DNA of 64,000 nucleotides from ECT2AJA-110-A sp035399845 (GCA_035399845.1 DAOPJV010000006.1:1-64000); one strand, 5' to 3'. Counted from the first letter of the stretch, positions 8,576-18,647 are shown. The notes: generated from the sequence alone by a model not told the origin. Numbers and translations are program-made.

Positions 8576-11500
8576 ATGAGAAATCGCCTTTCCATCCGGG
8601 CGTGGGCGCCGTTTCTTCTCCTGACGATCCCCGCAATGGCGGCGGACTCCGGGGGAAGAAACGGCGTCGCGGCGCCCTCCGTCTCGCCATCATTTGATCG
8701 ATCGGCGATCTACCTGGCGGCGGCGACGCTCCGTCCGTCGCCGGAGTTGTCACTGCTGGTCACGGAGCGCGCCGCGCTTCCGGCGGGCGTGTACCTCCTC
8801 CAGCTTGATGGTCCCATGACCCCCGACCGACGGAGCGCTCTGGAACAGGCCGGCGTGACTCCCGCCGACTACCTTCCCTTCCACACCTACGTCTTCCGCA
8901 CGGAGACGACGTTCGACGCTTCGCGTCTGAGGTCACTGCCGTTTGTTCGCTGGGTCGGCGCGTTCGATCCCGCATGGAAGCGCCATCCGGACCTCGGGCG
9001 CCGCGCACGGACCGATGGCGACGGGGAGTCGAATCTCAGCGTAACGCTCTTCGCCGGCGCCGATGAAGTCGCGGCGCGAAGGGCTGTCGAGCGCATCAAC
9101 GGCGCCGTCGTGCATCACACGGGGGCCGTTGGCGATCATGTCACATTCCGCATCACAGTCCCCAATGCGGCGATCGAGCGGCTCGTGGCGCTCGACGCCG
9201 TTCGCTTCATTGAGGCGAGCGAGTCGCCCGCGCTCTGCAACAGCTCAAATCGCTGGATCGTGCAGAGCAACGAACTCAACGTAACGCCGTTGTACGACAA
9301 TGGCCTGACGGGCGACGGCCAGGTCCTCGGGATCATGGACTCGCGCGTCTATATCGATCACTGTTCCTTTGCTGACACGGAGCCGGTCGGTCCGACCCAT
9401 CGCAAGGTCGAGGCGATCAATCTTCTCTCAGGGAATGAGCCCCCTGACACACATGGTACGCACGTCGCCTGTACCGCGGTCGGCGACGCCGGCGTCAACG
9501 ACGACACGCGCGGACTCGCCTACGAGGCGCGATTCGTGTGGAGCGGCATTCCGACTGCGACAACGGCCGACATCGTGACCCGGCTGGAACTGCATCGGTC
9601 CCAGGGCGCGTGCGTGCACACGAACAGCTGGGTCGATCATACGACGGACTACGGCGCCCTCGCTGTCGGTGTCGATTCATTCTGTTACGACAACGAAGAA
9701 CAACTCGTTGCGTTCGCCTGTGGTAACGGCGCCATCGCCGAAACACCGCAGAACGCCAAGAACTGCCTCTCCGTCAGCGCAACGATGGACGCGCCGGACC
9801 AGGATGCGTTCTGCGTCGGCGGCGCCGGTCCCACGCCTGACGGGCGACGCAAGCCCGAGATCTGCGCCCCCGGCTGCAATACGCTCTCGGCCAACCTCTC
9901 GCCCTGCGCCACGACAACGCTGTCGGGCACATCGATGGCGACGCCGGTCATCGCCGCCGCGGCGCTGCTGGTTCGCCAGTATTACGTGAACGGTTACTAC
10001 CCGACGGGAACGCCACAGCCCTCTGACACCCTCCTGCCGAGCGGCGCGTTGATCAAGGCGACGCTGCTGAATTCGACTGTCGATCTCACGGGCGTCCCCG
10101 GGTATCCGAGCAATACGGAAGGCTGGGGACGGCTGCTCGCCGACCAGGCCCTCTGCTTCCCGGGAGATCGCCGCAGGCTCGCGCTGCTCGACGACCCGCG
10201 CAATGCAAGCGGCCTGGCGACTGGCGCCGTCGCCGACTATCCACTGCTCGTGGCGAGCGACGACGAGATCCTCAAGATCACACTGGCTTACACGGAGCCT
10301 CCCGGTGGCGTCGGCATTGGTGGCGGTCCCGCCTGGGTCAACGATCTGGATCTCGAGGCCATGTCGCCCGGCGGACAGTTGTACCGCGGAAACTGGTTCG
10401 CCAATGGTGTCAGCGTTCCTGATGGCGCAAGGGATGATCGCAACAACGTGGAACAGATCCACATCCCGACGCCTGAAGCCGGATTGTGGACGATTCGCAT
10501 CCGCGCGATCGAAGTCAACGTCGGCGCGCAGGGCTACGCCCTGATTGCAACGGGCGACGTGTCGACCGATGTCGACACGCTCGCCATCCACCTCCCCGAC
10601 GGCGCGCCGGAGATCGTCGCGCCCGGCGCCGATACGACTTTCGCCGTGGACATCATCGAGGGGACCCAGCATGTCGTCGCCGGCGCGCCGACACTGCGTT
10701 ACCGCTTCCATGATGGACCGTTTGCGATGACGCCACTGGTTCACGAATCCGGAAATCGGTATATCGCAACGCTGCCAGCCGCCAACTGCGTCAGTGCGCC
10801 GGAATTCTATCTCACTGTCGCTGGCGACGCCGGCGCATTCGTGTCGCTCCCGTCCGATGCGCCGACAACCGTCTTTGCCGCCAGCGTCGGCGAAGCCCCG
10901 ACGATCTTCGACGATGATTTTGAAAGCGATCAGGGCTGGACTGTCGTCAACGAGAATCTTGTCAACGGCGCGTGGGTTCGGGCCATCCCCGCGGGCTCGG
11001 GCCAGCTCGGTGATCCGACGATGGACTACGACGGCTCCGGCCACTGCTACGTAACAGGCGCGGCGAATTTCCAGGACGTCAATGGCGGGCCGACGCGACT
11101 TGTCTCCCCCGTGTTCGATCTTGCCGACACCTCCGATCCGCAACTCTCCTACGCGCGCTGGTTCCAGGAAACCGGCGTGGGCGACACGCTCGTTGTTGAA
11201 CTTTCCAACGACGACGGCGCCAGCTGGACGCTCGTCGAGGAGACGACGGAATTCGACTTCTGGGCGCCTGTGACGGTTCGAATCGCCGACTTCGTAGCGC
11301 CCACGGCGACAGTGCGCCTGCGCTTCTCGACGCAGGATTCGCCCAACAACTCGTTTACAGAAGCGGCAATCGACGCCGTTTGCATCGACGACTTCGGTTG
11401 CGTCTTGGCGTGCGCGCCAGGCGACACCAACGCCGACGGTGTCGCAGACGGGCGCGACATCGCCCGATTTGTTGAATTGCTGCTGGGGGACGCCCCGACG

Positions 11501-11608
11501 AGCGACGAACGCTGCGCCGCCGACCTCCACGCGCCGCCTGATCAGTTGGTCACATCCGACGACATCGACGAATTCGTCGCCTGCGTGCTCGGCGCGTGTG
11601 GCGGCTGA
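8576..11608 (+). CDS. Secreted subtilisin-family (S8) serine protease with jelly-roll and dockerin-like tail
   Basis: 1010 residues from the ATG at 8576, which gives a signal peptide (RAWAPFLLLTIPAMAA); an upstream TTG at 8534 adds 14 unlikely residues. Residues about 25-220 look like a propeptide. The catalytic domain has Asp255 (GIMDS), His293 (DTHGTHVA), the oxyanion Asn384 (GNGA) and Ser453 (GTSMATP). Residues about 540-665 resemble the C-terminal jelly-roll of KP-43-like subtilases (NDLDLEAMSPGG, WTIRI). A further beta-sandwich at about 780-940 (DDFESDQGW) resembles MAM or immune-inhibitor-A modules. The final about 65 residues are a dockerin-like pair of calcium loops (GDTNADGVADGRDI). 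It cleaves extracellular proteins; the physiological substrate is unknown. Confidence 0.92.
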   Translation: MRNRLSIRAWAPFLLLTIPAMAADSGGRNGVAAPSVSPSFDRSAIYLAAATLRPSPELSLLVTERAALPAGVYLLQLDGPMTPDRRSALEQAGVTPADYLPFHTYVFRTETTFDASRLRSLPFVRWVGAFDPAWKRHPDLGRRARTDGDGESNLSVTLFAGADEVAARRAVERINGAVVHHTGAVGDHVTFRITVPNAAIERLVALDAVRFIEASESPALCNSSNRWIVQSNELNVTPLYDNGLTGDGQVLGIMDSRVYIDHCSFADTEPVGPTHRKVEAINLLSGNEPPDTHGTHVACTAVGDAGVNDDTRGLAYEARFVWSGIPTATTADIVTRLELHRSQGACVHTNSWVDHTTDYGALAVGVDSFCYDNEEQLVAFACGNGAIAETPQNAKNCLSVSATMDAPDQDAFCVGGAGPTPDGRRKPEICAPGCNTLSANLSPCATTTLSGTSMATPVIAAAALLVRQYYVNGYYPTGTPQPSDTLLPSGALIKATLLNSTVDLTGVPGYPSNTEGWGRLLADQALCFPGDRRRLALLDDPRNASGLATGAVADYPLLVASDDEILKITLAYTEPPGGVGIGGGPAWVNDLDLEAMSPGGQLYRGNWFANGVSVPDGARDDRNNVEQIHIPTPEAGLWTIRIRAIEVNVGAQGYALIATGDVSTDVDTLAIHLPDGAPEIVAPGADTTFAVDIIEGTQHVVAGAPTLRYRFHDGPFAMTPLVHESGNRYIATLPAANCVSAPEFYLTVAGDAGAFVSLPSDAPTTVFAASVGEAPTIFDDDFESDQGWTVVNENLVNGAWVRAIPAGSGQLGDPTMDYDGSGHCYVTGAANFQDVNGGPTRLVSPVFDLADTSDPQLSYARWFQETGVGDTLVVELSNDDGASWTLVEETTEFDFWAPVTVRIADFVAPTATVRLRFSTQDSPNNSFTEAAIDAVCIDDFGCVLACAPGDTNADGVADGRDIARFVELLLGDAPTSDERCAADLHAPPDQLVTSDDIDEFVACVLGACGG

Positions 11609-11624
11609 GCGTGCGGCGACGTCT

Positions 11625-11645
11625 CCCGTTCTCGCGAGAGAAGGG
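11625..11645 (+). terminator. Possible terminator hairpin after the protease gene
   Basis: Seventeen bases after the stop, CCC plus TTCTC pair with GAGAA plus GGG around a GCGA tetraloop, with one bulged G. There is no real U-tract, so it may be a Rho-assisted or stabilising hairpin. It sits between two convergent genes. Confidence 0.4.
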
Positions 11646-11712
11646 TCGAACTCGTCTTCTGTCAGAGGTCCTTCGAGAAACCGATATCGGCGGCCACGAT
11701 GCACACCGTCGC

Positions 11713-14256
11713 TCAGGCGCCGGACGCGCCGGACTTGCGCTGATGGGGCGGATCGACGGTAGGATCAAGGCAGATTCGGATCGCATCCAGCAGTTTCCGG
11801 CGATCGATCGGCTTGGTCAGAAACTCATCACAGCCCGCGTCAAGACACTTCCTGCGATCACTGGACATTGCATGCGCCGTGAGCGCAACGATCCAGCCTG
11901 CGTACCCCTTCGAGCGAATCAGGCGAGTCGCCTCATACCCATCCATGACGGGCATCTGCATGTCCATCAGGATGACGTCGTACCGATCGCCGGCTTCCAT
12001 GGCCCGCAGGGCAAGGTCGGCGCCCACCTGACCGTTCTCCGCCACTGTCACATGCGCTCCCGCCCGCCGAAGCACGTGTGAGATCAGGCGTTGATTGTCA
12101 CCCCCGTCTTCCACAAGAAGCACTGTGCAATCAAGACGCTGGTCGCGAACTTCGGGAGCCTTCCGCCTGTCAATCGTCGGTTCCGGCGCCGCATCGACGC
12201 CGCGGGGATCGCATACATCGGCGCGTATCGTCAACGTGAATCGGCTTCCGACGCCGGGCGTGCTGCGAACCGTCAGATCGCCCCCCAGAAGCATGGCGAG
12301 GCGCTGGCTGATCATCAGTCCGAGGCCGGTCCCTCCGAATCGCCGCGTGGTGGAATTGTCCGCCTGGGTGAACGCCTGAAACAGCCGTGCGGCGTCTTCC
12401 TTTGAAATACCGATGCCGGTGTCAACGACATCAATCCTGAGCATTGGCACTCGTGGCGTCTTCAGCACGCTGGCGACAACGCTGACGCCGCCATGTTCCG
12501 TGAACTTGACGGCGTTACCGACCAGATTGACGAGGATCTGCTTCAGCCGCATTGGATCACTGACAATCACCTGGGGCACATCGGCGCTGACTTCCGACGA
12601 AATCGTGAGCCCCCGGTCGTCCGCCCGTGGCGCCATCAGGGATTCCACATCGGCGATGACGTCTCTCAGAGCGCACTGGCGTTTCTCGACTTCAAGCTTG
12701 CCCGCTTCGATTTTCGAGATGTCCAGAATGTCGTTGATGATCTGAAGCAGGTGCTCGCCATTGCGACGGATAATGTTGAGCGCGTGACGCTGCTCATTGC
12801 CGGACATCGATCCGTCCATCAGTTCGTCCGCAAATCCGAGTATTGCCGTCATCGGCGTTCGGATTTCGTGGCTCATATTGGCAAGGAACTGGCTCTTGGC
12901 GGCCGTGGCCTCCGAGGCGCGGATGCTCGCCTCCTGGAGGACGCGGTTATTGTCCTCCAGGCACATCGCCTGCGCCTTGATTTCCTCTTCAATTCGCTTG
13001 CGCTCGGAAATGTCCCGAACAATGCCGGTGAACATCCGGCGATCGTTGACAGTCAGTTCACTGATGGCAAGTTCCATCGGAAAGGTCGAGCCGTCCCGGC
13101 GTCGACCGACAACCTCGCGCCCGATTCCGATGATCTTCTTGACACCGGTTCGCAGATACCGTTTGACGTAGCCGTCATGCTCTTCCTGATATGGCGAAGG
13201 CATGAGCATGTTCACGTTCCGGCCGATCAGTTCCGTGGACTCATACCCGAAGAGCCGCTCGGCGGCGCGGTTCAGTGACTCGATCTGACCTTCCGCATTG
13301 ATCGTGATGATTCCGTCGACGGCCGCCTCGACGATGGCGCGCGTCTGCGCTTCACTTCCTCGCAGCGCCGCCTCATTCTGCTTTCGTTCCGTGATATCGC
13401 GATCCGTCACAACAACTTCGTCAGGCTTGTCGTCGCGCCCCTTCAGCAGCGTCAGTGTGCACTGAATCTCGACAAGACGGCCGTCCGCGGCGACTCGCCG
13501 TGTTTCAAACGGGGGGATTCGATCACCCTTCAGGAGCCGCTCTGTCATGCGGACCATTTCATCGCTGCGTTCAATCGGCAGCAGTTCCCGAATATTCATC
13601 TGCAGCGCCCTGGCGGGGGTATACCCGTAGAGTCGCTCTGCGCCGGCGTTCCAGGTAATGATATTGCCGTGAAGGTCGAGTGACTTGATGGCGTCATTCG
13701 AGTCGTCGAGCAGCGCGGCCAGACGACGCAGTTCATCTTCGGCCGCCCGACGCTCCGTGACGTCGCGGACAATTCCCGTGAACATCCGCCGGCCATCCAG
13801 CAGCATCTCGCTGACCGCGAGTTCCATGGGAAAGGTCGATCCGTCTTTCCTGCGTCCCAGCACCTCGCGCCCGATGCCGATGATTCGCCGTTCTCCCGTT
13901 TGAAGGTAGCGCCGAAGGTATGCGTTGTGCTCGCTGCAATACGGTTCCGGCATCAGGATGGAAATGTTCCGCCCGATGACCTCATCCGCGGCGTAGCCGA
14001 ACATCCTCTCGGATGCGGGATTCATCGATTCGACGTTCCCGAAGGAATCGATCGTAATAATGCCATCGACGGCCGTTTCCACGATCGCTCGCAGACGTTC
14101 GGCGTTCTCAACATCATTGGCGCGTGGCGGCGACACGGACGAAGGCGCCCTGGAGGCTGACGCGCCGGGCCCTGCGGGTCCTGTTCGCGTCGACTTCGCT
14201 TCCCGCGCCGATGTCGACTTCGACTGGTTTGAGGGCCTCTTCGACGATGCCATCAC
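11713..14256 (-). CDS. Hybrid sensor histidine kinase with two FixL-like PAS domains
   Basis: 847 residues (GTG at 14256, or ATG one codon later). No transmembrane helix, so soluble. Order: low-complexity N-terminus; PAS1 (about 52-168); PAS2 (175-290); PAS3 (300-418); short coiled coil; HisKA with H463 (MSHEIRTPM); HATPase (N box N581, G boxes VDTGIGIS and GGTGLGLM); receiver domain with Asp765 (LMDMQMP). PAS1 and PAS3 are near copies and match the FixL haem-PAS pattern: E-P-Y-x-x-E-H-x-x-Y then I-I-G-I-G-R and R-K-D-G-S-T-F-P-M-E-L. His110 and His360 fall at the FixL proximal haem histidine, R130 and R380 at its distal arginine region. Likely a redox or oxygen sensor that phosphorylates its own receiver; the downstream regulator is not encoded nearby. 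Confidence 0.93.
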   Translation of the reverse strand: MMASSKRPSNQSKSTSAREAKSTRTGPAGPGASASRAPSSVSPPRANDVENAERLRAIVETAVDGIITIDSFGNVESMNPASERMFGYAADEVIGRNISILMPEPYCSEHNAYLRRYLQTGERRIIGIGREVLGRRKDGSTFPMELAVSEMLLDGRRMFTGIVRDVTERRAAEDELRRLAALLDDSNDAIKSLDLHGNIITWNAGAERLYGYTPARALQMNIRELLPIERSDEMVRMTERLLKGDRIPPFETRRVAADGRLVEIQCTLTLLKGRDDKPDEVVVTDRDITERKQNEAALRGSEAQTRAIVEAAVDGIITINAEGQIESLNRAAERLFGYESTELIGRNVNMLMPSPYQEEHDGYVKRYLRTGVKKIIGIGREVVGRRRDGSTFPMELAISELTVNDRRMFTGIVRDISERKRIEEEIKAQAMCLEDNNRVLQEASIRASEATAAKSQFLANMSHEIRTPMTAILGFADELMDGSMSGNEQRHALNIIRRNGEHLLQIINDILDISKIEAGKLEVEKRQCALRDVIADVESLMAPRADDRGLTISSEVSADVPQVIVSDPMRLKQILVNLVGNAVKFTEHGGVSVVASVLKTPRVPMLRIDVVDTGIGISKEDAARLFQAFTQADNSTTRRFGGTGLGLMISQRLAMLLGGDLTVRSTPGVGSRFTLTIRADVCDPRGVDAAPEPTIDRRKAPEVRDQRLDCTVLLVEDGGDNQRLISHVLRRAGAHVTVAENGQVGADLALRAMEAGDRYDVILMDMQMPVMDGYEATRLIRSKGYAGWIVALTAHAMSSDRRKCLDAGCDEFLTKPIDRRKLLDAIRICLDPTVDPPHQRKSGASGA

Positions 14257-14561
14257 GTCATCTCCGGAGTGCGGGCGGCAACCAACGCCATGCGCTGACC
14301 GAACTTTTCACCACGTCGCCCCGTTTCCCGTATGGCGGCGCACTCCGCACGGACTCGGCGCACCCGCGCCTGGAGGTCGAGCGAATCACAGACATCCGGA
14401 AGATGGTGATCCTGCGACAGATCATCGGAATCGTCGGGCGCCGGAATGTCGTCAGTGCGACGATGCGCCTTGCGGATCATCGATTGGGCCGACGCACGAG
14501 GCCGCAGAGGAGTGAGAACGCCGAAATCAGAGTCGAACTTCGTCACGCAAGCGCCTTCCAT
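14253..14561 (-). CDS. Small hypothetical protein coupled to the histidine kinase
   Basis: Up to 102 residues from the ATG at 14561, or 75 from the ATG at 14480. The stop codon overlaps the histidine kinase ATG as TGATG, typical of translational coupling. The N-terminal part is acidic (DDIPAPDDSDDLSQD) and the C-terminal part basic and probably helical (RVRRVRAECAAIRETG). No family is recognised and no strong ribosome binding site is seen for either start. If real it probably works with the kinase; it could also be a chance frame. Confidence 0.4.
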   Translation of the reverse strand: MEGACVTKFDSDFGVLTPLRPRASAQSMIRKAHRRTDDIPAPDDSDDLSQDHHLPDVCDSLDLQARVRRVRAECAAIRETGRRGEKFGQRMALVAARTPEMT

Positions 14562-14584
14562 GGCAACATCGCCTGGTCGTGATT

Positions 14585-14613
14585 ATCAGACAGGCCAATT
14601 TCGCCCGTCTGAT
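14585..14613. other. Stable hairpin of unknown role
   Basis: ATCAGAC pairs with GTCTGAT, then after a 1x1 mismatch GGC pairs with GCC around a seven-base loop. It lies in the non-coding stretch 14562-14850 between the WD40 kinase gene end and the small ORF/histidine kinase unit. Neither strand has a U-tract after the stem. The rest of 14562-14850 shows nothing I can name, apart from a GGCGGC/GCCGCC hairpin that spans the kinase stop codon (14843-14859). Confidence 0.35.
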
Positions 14614-14850
14614 TCCCTCCCGAGACGCTCAGAATACGCAGTCGTCTCCGAGTCGATATCGGTACTCAGCCGTTTGGCCTGTTGTTATTTGAGGCGTCGG
14701 CGCGTCGTGGGTGATCGCCCCCCGGATGAAAACCCGCGGGCCCGCCCATATGAATACCGGACCAGGATTCACGACTGGGAATCGCAGTTCAATATCGCCG
14801 CAATATGAAGAGGATGGAGCAACGTCAGGGAGTGCTGAACGCGGCGGCCT

Positions 14851-17800
14851 TCAGCCGCCCTCACGCCCTCTCACCACAGTCCGCCCGCGACCCCCGAATC
14901 GATCTCGAACCGAAAGCGTGTCCCAGACGCGGACCGTTCCGTCGCCCGAGCCCGAGATGAGTCGATCCCCGTTCGCGCTGAACACGAGCGACCAGACGTA
15001 GGACTTGTGGCCGCGCAGCTGAACGATCTCGTCCATCGTGACCGCATCCCAGACGCGAATGACCTGGTCGTCGCCCGCTGTCATAATGCGAGTGGCGTCG
15101 GGCGTGAACGCGATGTCCCAGACACTGCGCCCCGAATGACCGCGAAGCGTTCCGACACATTCCTTTGCGTCCAGATCCCACACGTCCACTGCGCAGGGAT
15201 CGTCCCGGCGGATCATCGCGAGCCGGGACGCCGCCGCAGCCGGCCCCAGGCGATGGATTCTCGTCATGGGAATCGGAAGCGCACGCGTTGCGTCGAGGGT
15301 GCGAATCGCCTGGTACTCTCCGTTCAACTCAACAATTGCGAATCGTCCATCAGCGCTGACGGGGCCATGGCGGATCTCCGCGATGCTCGCAAACGGACGG
15401 TCGACGATTTCGTCCGTCTCGCTGTTCCACATCGCAATCTTCTCGGTATCCGTTCCCGGCAGATAAATGTGCACGCCATCCGGATGCCAGGCGAGACACG
15501 CGCCGCCGCGTCGCCAGTCACGCCGACGCAGCTCAACGCCCCGCTCCACATCCCAGACCCGAACCGTCTCGTCGGCGCCGAATGACATCAGGCGGCGACC
15601 CGTCCGGTTGAACTCCAGCCGCGTCAGGTACCCGGTGTGACCGATCAGTCGTCTCGCTGACATCAGTCGATTCGCATCCCAGAGTCGAATCTCGTTGTCC
15701 CATGCGCCGGAGGCAATCGTCGATTGATCGTCGCTGATGGCGACCGGATAGACATAGCCATCATGCCCGTTCAGCACCGATCGATCACCGCGCGCCGAGA
15801 CATCCCAGACGTGAATGGAGCGATCAGAATCCGCTCCGGCCGTGACGACGCGGGCGCCCGTCGCGTCAAATTCCAGCGTAGCGATGGCGTCGTCGTGTCC
15901 GTGAAAGACGGCGAGTGGTTCCAGCGTGTCGGCCGTCCAGAGCCGCAACGTTCGATCACGCCCTGCGGTGGCAATCATCGTCCCGTCAGGACTGAAGCGG
16001 ACAATCGTCGCGCCGTTTGTGTGGCCATGCCCCGTCGCGATCAGGCGTCCCGTCGTGGCGTCCCACAATCGCACCGTCGCGTCGTTCAGCACGCCCACGA
16101 CGCGCTCGCCGGCGCCGTCAAACACCACGTCAGCGCCCGCCGCCGTCGCGCCCTCGAGTGGCCGCAGCTTTCCGTTTTCCAGATCGAGAATCGCGGGCAT
16201 TCCATTCAGGCCCGTCCCGACCGCGAACTGGCCGCGAGCGCTGATCGCCGAGGGCGCGTTGCCGACCGGCCAGATCTGAAGACCCACGCTTGAGCGTTTT
16301 CCCGTCTCGACGTTGATGACGATCGCCTTTGTCAGCGAATTGATCGACAACCAGCGGGCATTTTCGCTGAGGTGTACCTCGACATTGTCGGGCATTCCCA
16401 TGTCGGCGAATCGAATGGCTCGGGACTCGCCCGACTTCAGGAGTTCCACGCGGACTTCGTCTCGCTGAATCGTGAGTTGCGCCGTTCCGGACGACGCGCC
16501 TGTTACAACGCCATCCGCCGGAAGATCTTCAAGTCGCTCGCCACTGCGCGCATCCCATCGGCGCCACGCGCCGGCGCCGATATCCCAGGCGCCAATGATG
16601 TTGTCATCCAGGAATCGTACGAAACGCCGGCTCAGAGGACGCGCGTCGTGAATCGCCAGCACACTCTCGTCGAGTTGGCTGTTCAGGTAACGCCATTCCC
16701 ATCCACGGAGCGCTTCCGGCGCCTGCGCCAGGCTCCGTCGCGCCAGGGGCGTATCGTGGTTCTGGATCGCCGCGGACGCAGCGGCGACGCCGGCAAGATA
16801 CGACTGGTACCGCGCCTGCGCTTCTTCGCGCCTCGCAAAATCGCGCGCCGACGTGGCAACGAACGCCTGCTGAACCGAAATGATGACGCCGATCAGGATC
16901 GCGGCGCCGCCGAGCGCCGCGCCACGCACCAGCCCGCGATTCCGCCGAGCAAACATGCGCAACTGGTAAATCGCAGTCGGGGGCCGCGCGCTGATCGGTT
17001 CATCATTCAGGAAACGCCGAATGTCGGCGGCAAGTTCGGCGGCGGACTGATAGCGGCGCGACTTGTCCTTTTCCACCGCCTTCGCGGCAATCGTCTCCAG
17101 ATCGCCACGCAGATGGGGATCGATGACGCCGAGCTTGCGCGGCGGACGTTCGCGAATGGCGTCAATCGCGTCAATCACGGACTCCCAGGATCCGTGGATC
17201 GGCAATTGCCCCGCCAGCAGCTCGTACAACACAACGCCGAGCGCATACACGTCGGCGCGTGTGTCCACCTGGGCGGGATCTCCGGACAGCTGCTCCGGAC
17301 TCATGTACGGCAGCGTGCCGACTAGTCGGCCCATTTCAGTATGCTGCGTCGTGACGTGGATGTCGGCGTCCGTCGCGCGGGCCACGCCGAAGTCGATTAC
17401 CTTTGGCTGCCCCGAATCATCCACGAGAACATTGTCCGGCTTCAGATCGCGATGAATGATCCCCTTCTGATGACCGGAATGCACGGCATCGCAGACTTTC
17501 GCAATCAGCGTCAGCCGGTCCCGCGTCGACAGACGCCGTTCGACGGCGAAGGATGTGATGGATCTTCCGCCCTCCACGTACTCCATCGCGAAGTACGGGA
17601 TGCTCACACCATCAATGGTCTCGACGCCGGCTTCATGAATCTGGGCGATTCCGGCGTGCCGCAGCTGCCCGAGCGCCTGGACCTCAAACTGAAAACGGCG
17701 AACCGCCGAGCGACCGGAGAGGCCATGTCGCAGCACCTTGATGGCGACGATGCGATGCGGCTGGTCCTGCTCGGCCCGATACACGACTCCCATTCCGCCC

Positions 17801-18072
17801 GACGCCACTTTGCCGATGATCCGGAATCCGCCAAAGCGTGAGCCGATGAACCGATCGGCGTCGTCCGCCGAGATGGCGCTGTCGGCGCCCTCGTGTGGCG
17901 CGTCCAGAATCGGGAGCGTCTCCTCACTGGCCCTAAGCAGCGATTCGACCTCCTCACGCAGCATCGAATCCTCAGCGCAGGCGGTCACGACAAATCCGGC
18001 TCGCGATTCCGTCGGCAACGCAATCGCCTCAAGAAAGATCTCGCCGGCGCGTTGATGCAGCGAGGAGCTCAT
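14851..18072 (-). CDS. Membrane Ser/Thr protein kinase with WD40 propellers (module 2)
   Basis: 1073 residues. The N-terminal segment (EIFLEAIALP, C-A-E-D-S-M-L-R-E-E-V-E-S-L-L) is the same type as in modules 1 and 4. Kinase domain about 82-354: ASGGMG loop at 90-95, K112, HRDLKPDN with D209, DFG at 228-230. Transmembrane helix about 383-400. Residues about 470-1060 hold many WD40 repeats (I-R-L-W-D-A, V-R-V-W-D), enough for two propellers. Its ATG overlaps the sigma factor stop as ATGA, so the two proteins are made together. Likely phosphorylates the sigma factor in response to something sensed or scaffolded by the propellers. Confidence 0.95.
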   Translation of the reverse strand: MSSSLHQRAGEIFLEAIALPTESRAGFVVTACAEDSMLREEVESLLRASEETLPILDAPHEGADSAISADDADRFIGSRFGGFRIIGKVASGGMGVVYRAEQDQPHRIVAIKVLRHGLSGRSAVRRFQFEVQALGQLRHAGIAQIHEAGVETIDGVSIPYFAMEYVEGGRSITSFAVERRLSTRDRLTLIAKVCDAVHSGHQKGIIHRDLKPDNVLVDDSGQPKVIDFGVARATDADIHVTTQHTEMGRLVGTLPYMSPEQLSGDPAQVDTRADVYALGVVLYELLAGQLPIHGSWESVIDAIDAIRERPPRKLGVIDPHLRGDLETIAAKAVEKDKSRRYQSAAELAADIRRFLNDEPISARPPTAIYQLRMFARRNRGLVRGAALGGAAILIGVIISVQQAFVATSARDFARREEAQARYQSYLAGVAAASAAIQNHDTPLARRSLAQAPEALRGWEWRYLNSQLDESVLAIHDARPLSRRFVRFLDDNIIGAWDIGAGAWRRWDARSGERLEDLPADGVVTGASSGTAQLTIQRDEVRVELLKSGESRAIRFADMGMPDNVEVHLSENARWLSINSLTKAIVINVETGKRSSVGLQIWPVGNAPSAISARGQFAVGTGLNGMPAILDLENGKLRPLEGATAAGADVVFDGAGERVVGVLNDATVRLWDATTGRLIATGHGHTNGATIVRFSPDGTMIATAGRDRTLRLWTADTLEPLAVFHGHDDAIATLEFDATGARVVTAGADSDRSIHVWDVSARGDRSVLNGHDGYVYPVAISDDQSTIASGAWDNEIRLWDANRLMSARRLIGHTGYLTRLEFNRTGRRLMSFGADETVRVWDVERGVELRRRDWRRGGACLAWHPDGVHIYLPGTDTEKIAMWNSETDEIVDRPFASIAEIRHGPVSADGRFAIVELNGEYQAIRTLDATRALPIPMTRIHRLGPAAAASRLAMIRRDDPCAVDVWDLDAKECVGTLRGHSGRSVWDIAFTPDATRIMTAGDDQVIRVWDAVTMDEIVQLRGHKSYVWSLVFSANGDRLISGSGDGTVRVWDTLSVRDRFGGRGRTVVRGREGG

Positions 18073-18647
18073 CGCGATCCGTGTCCCAGGAGCTCACGCT
18101 TCAGCCACGCCTTCGCGATCGTCCATTCGCCATTGATTGTCGTTCGCCCGAGTCCCATCACGTCCGCAACTTCGTCCACCGTCAGCCCCCCGAAGACGCG
18201 CAGCTCAACGATTGTCGCCTGCCGTTCACTTCGCTCGGCAAGTCGGGTCAGGGCGTCATCCAGATCCGTCGCATCCACGGTATCCGCCTCAACGGCGGCC
18301 AGAGCGCGATCGAGCGAGATCCGACGCCAGTCCGCCCCGCCGCGCTTCGCCGCATTGCGCCGCCTGGCATGGTCGATCAGGATCTGTCGCATCGCCTTGG
18401 CGGCCACGGCGAGGAAGTGCGCTCGTCCGGTCCATGTACCGCCGGAGGACGCGATCAACCGCAGGTACGCTTCGTGAACAATCGCCGTCGGCTGAAGCGT
18501 GTGATGTGACGGCTCATCCCTGAACATTCGCCCGGCCAGCGCGCGCAGCTCATGGTAGACAATGGGCAGCAACTGGCCGGCCGCATCGGCGTCACCCGCC
18601 TGCAATCGCACGAGGATTTCGCGCGTGTTCTGGGAATCCGGGTCCAA
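18069..18647 (-). CDS. ECF sigma factor, kinase-paired type (module 2)
   Basis: 192 residues. Region 2 has HTLQPTAIVHEAYLRL with Thr54 at the place of the acidic region 2.2 motif; region 4 has LTVDEVADVMGLGRTTINGE. No anti-sigma factor is encoded. The gene overlaps the WD40 kinase start by four bases (ATGA). The open frame of a decayed secreted-protein gene runs into it from upstream in another reading frame. Confidence 0.95.
   Translation of the reverse strand: MDPDSQNTREILVRLQAGDADAAGQLLPIVYHELRALAGRMFRDEPSHHTLQPTAIVHEAYLRLIASSGGTWTGRAHFLAVAAKAMRQILIDHARRRNAAKRGGADWRRISLDRALAAVEADTVDATDLDDALTRLAERSERQATIVELRVFGGLTVDEVADVMGLGRTTINGEWTIAKAWLKRELLGHGSR

Noticed and set aside
9677..11704. 675-codon minus-strand frame opposite the protease gene
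   Set aside because: Arg/Val/Gly-rich composition and no domain; the plus strand holds an intact catalytic triad and calcium tail.
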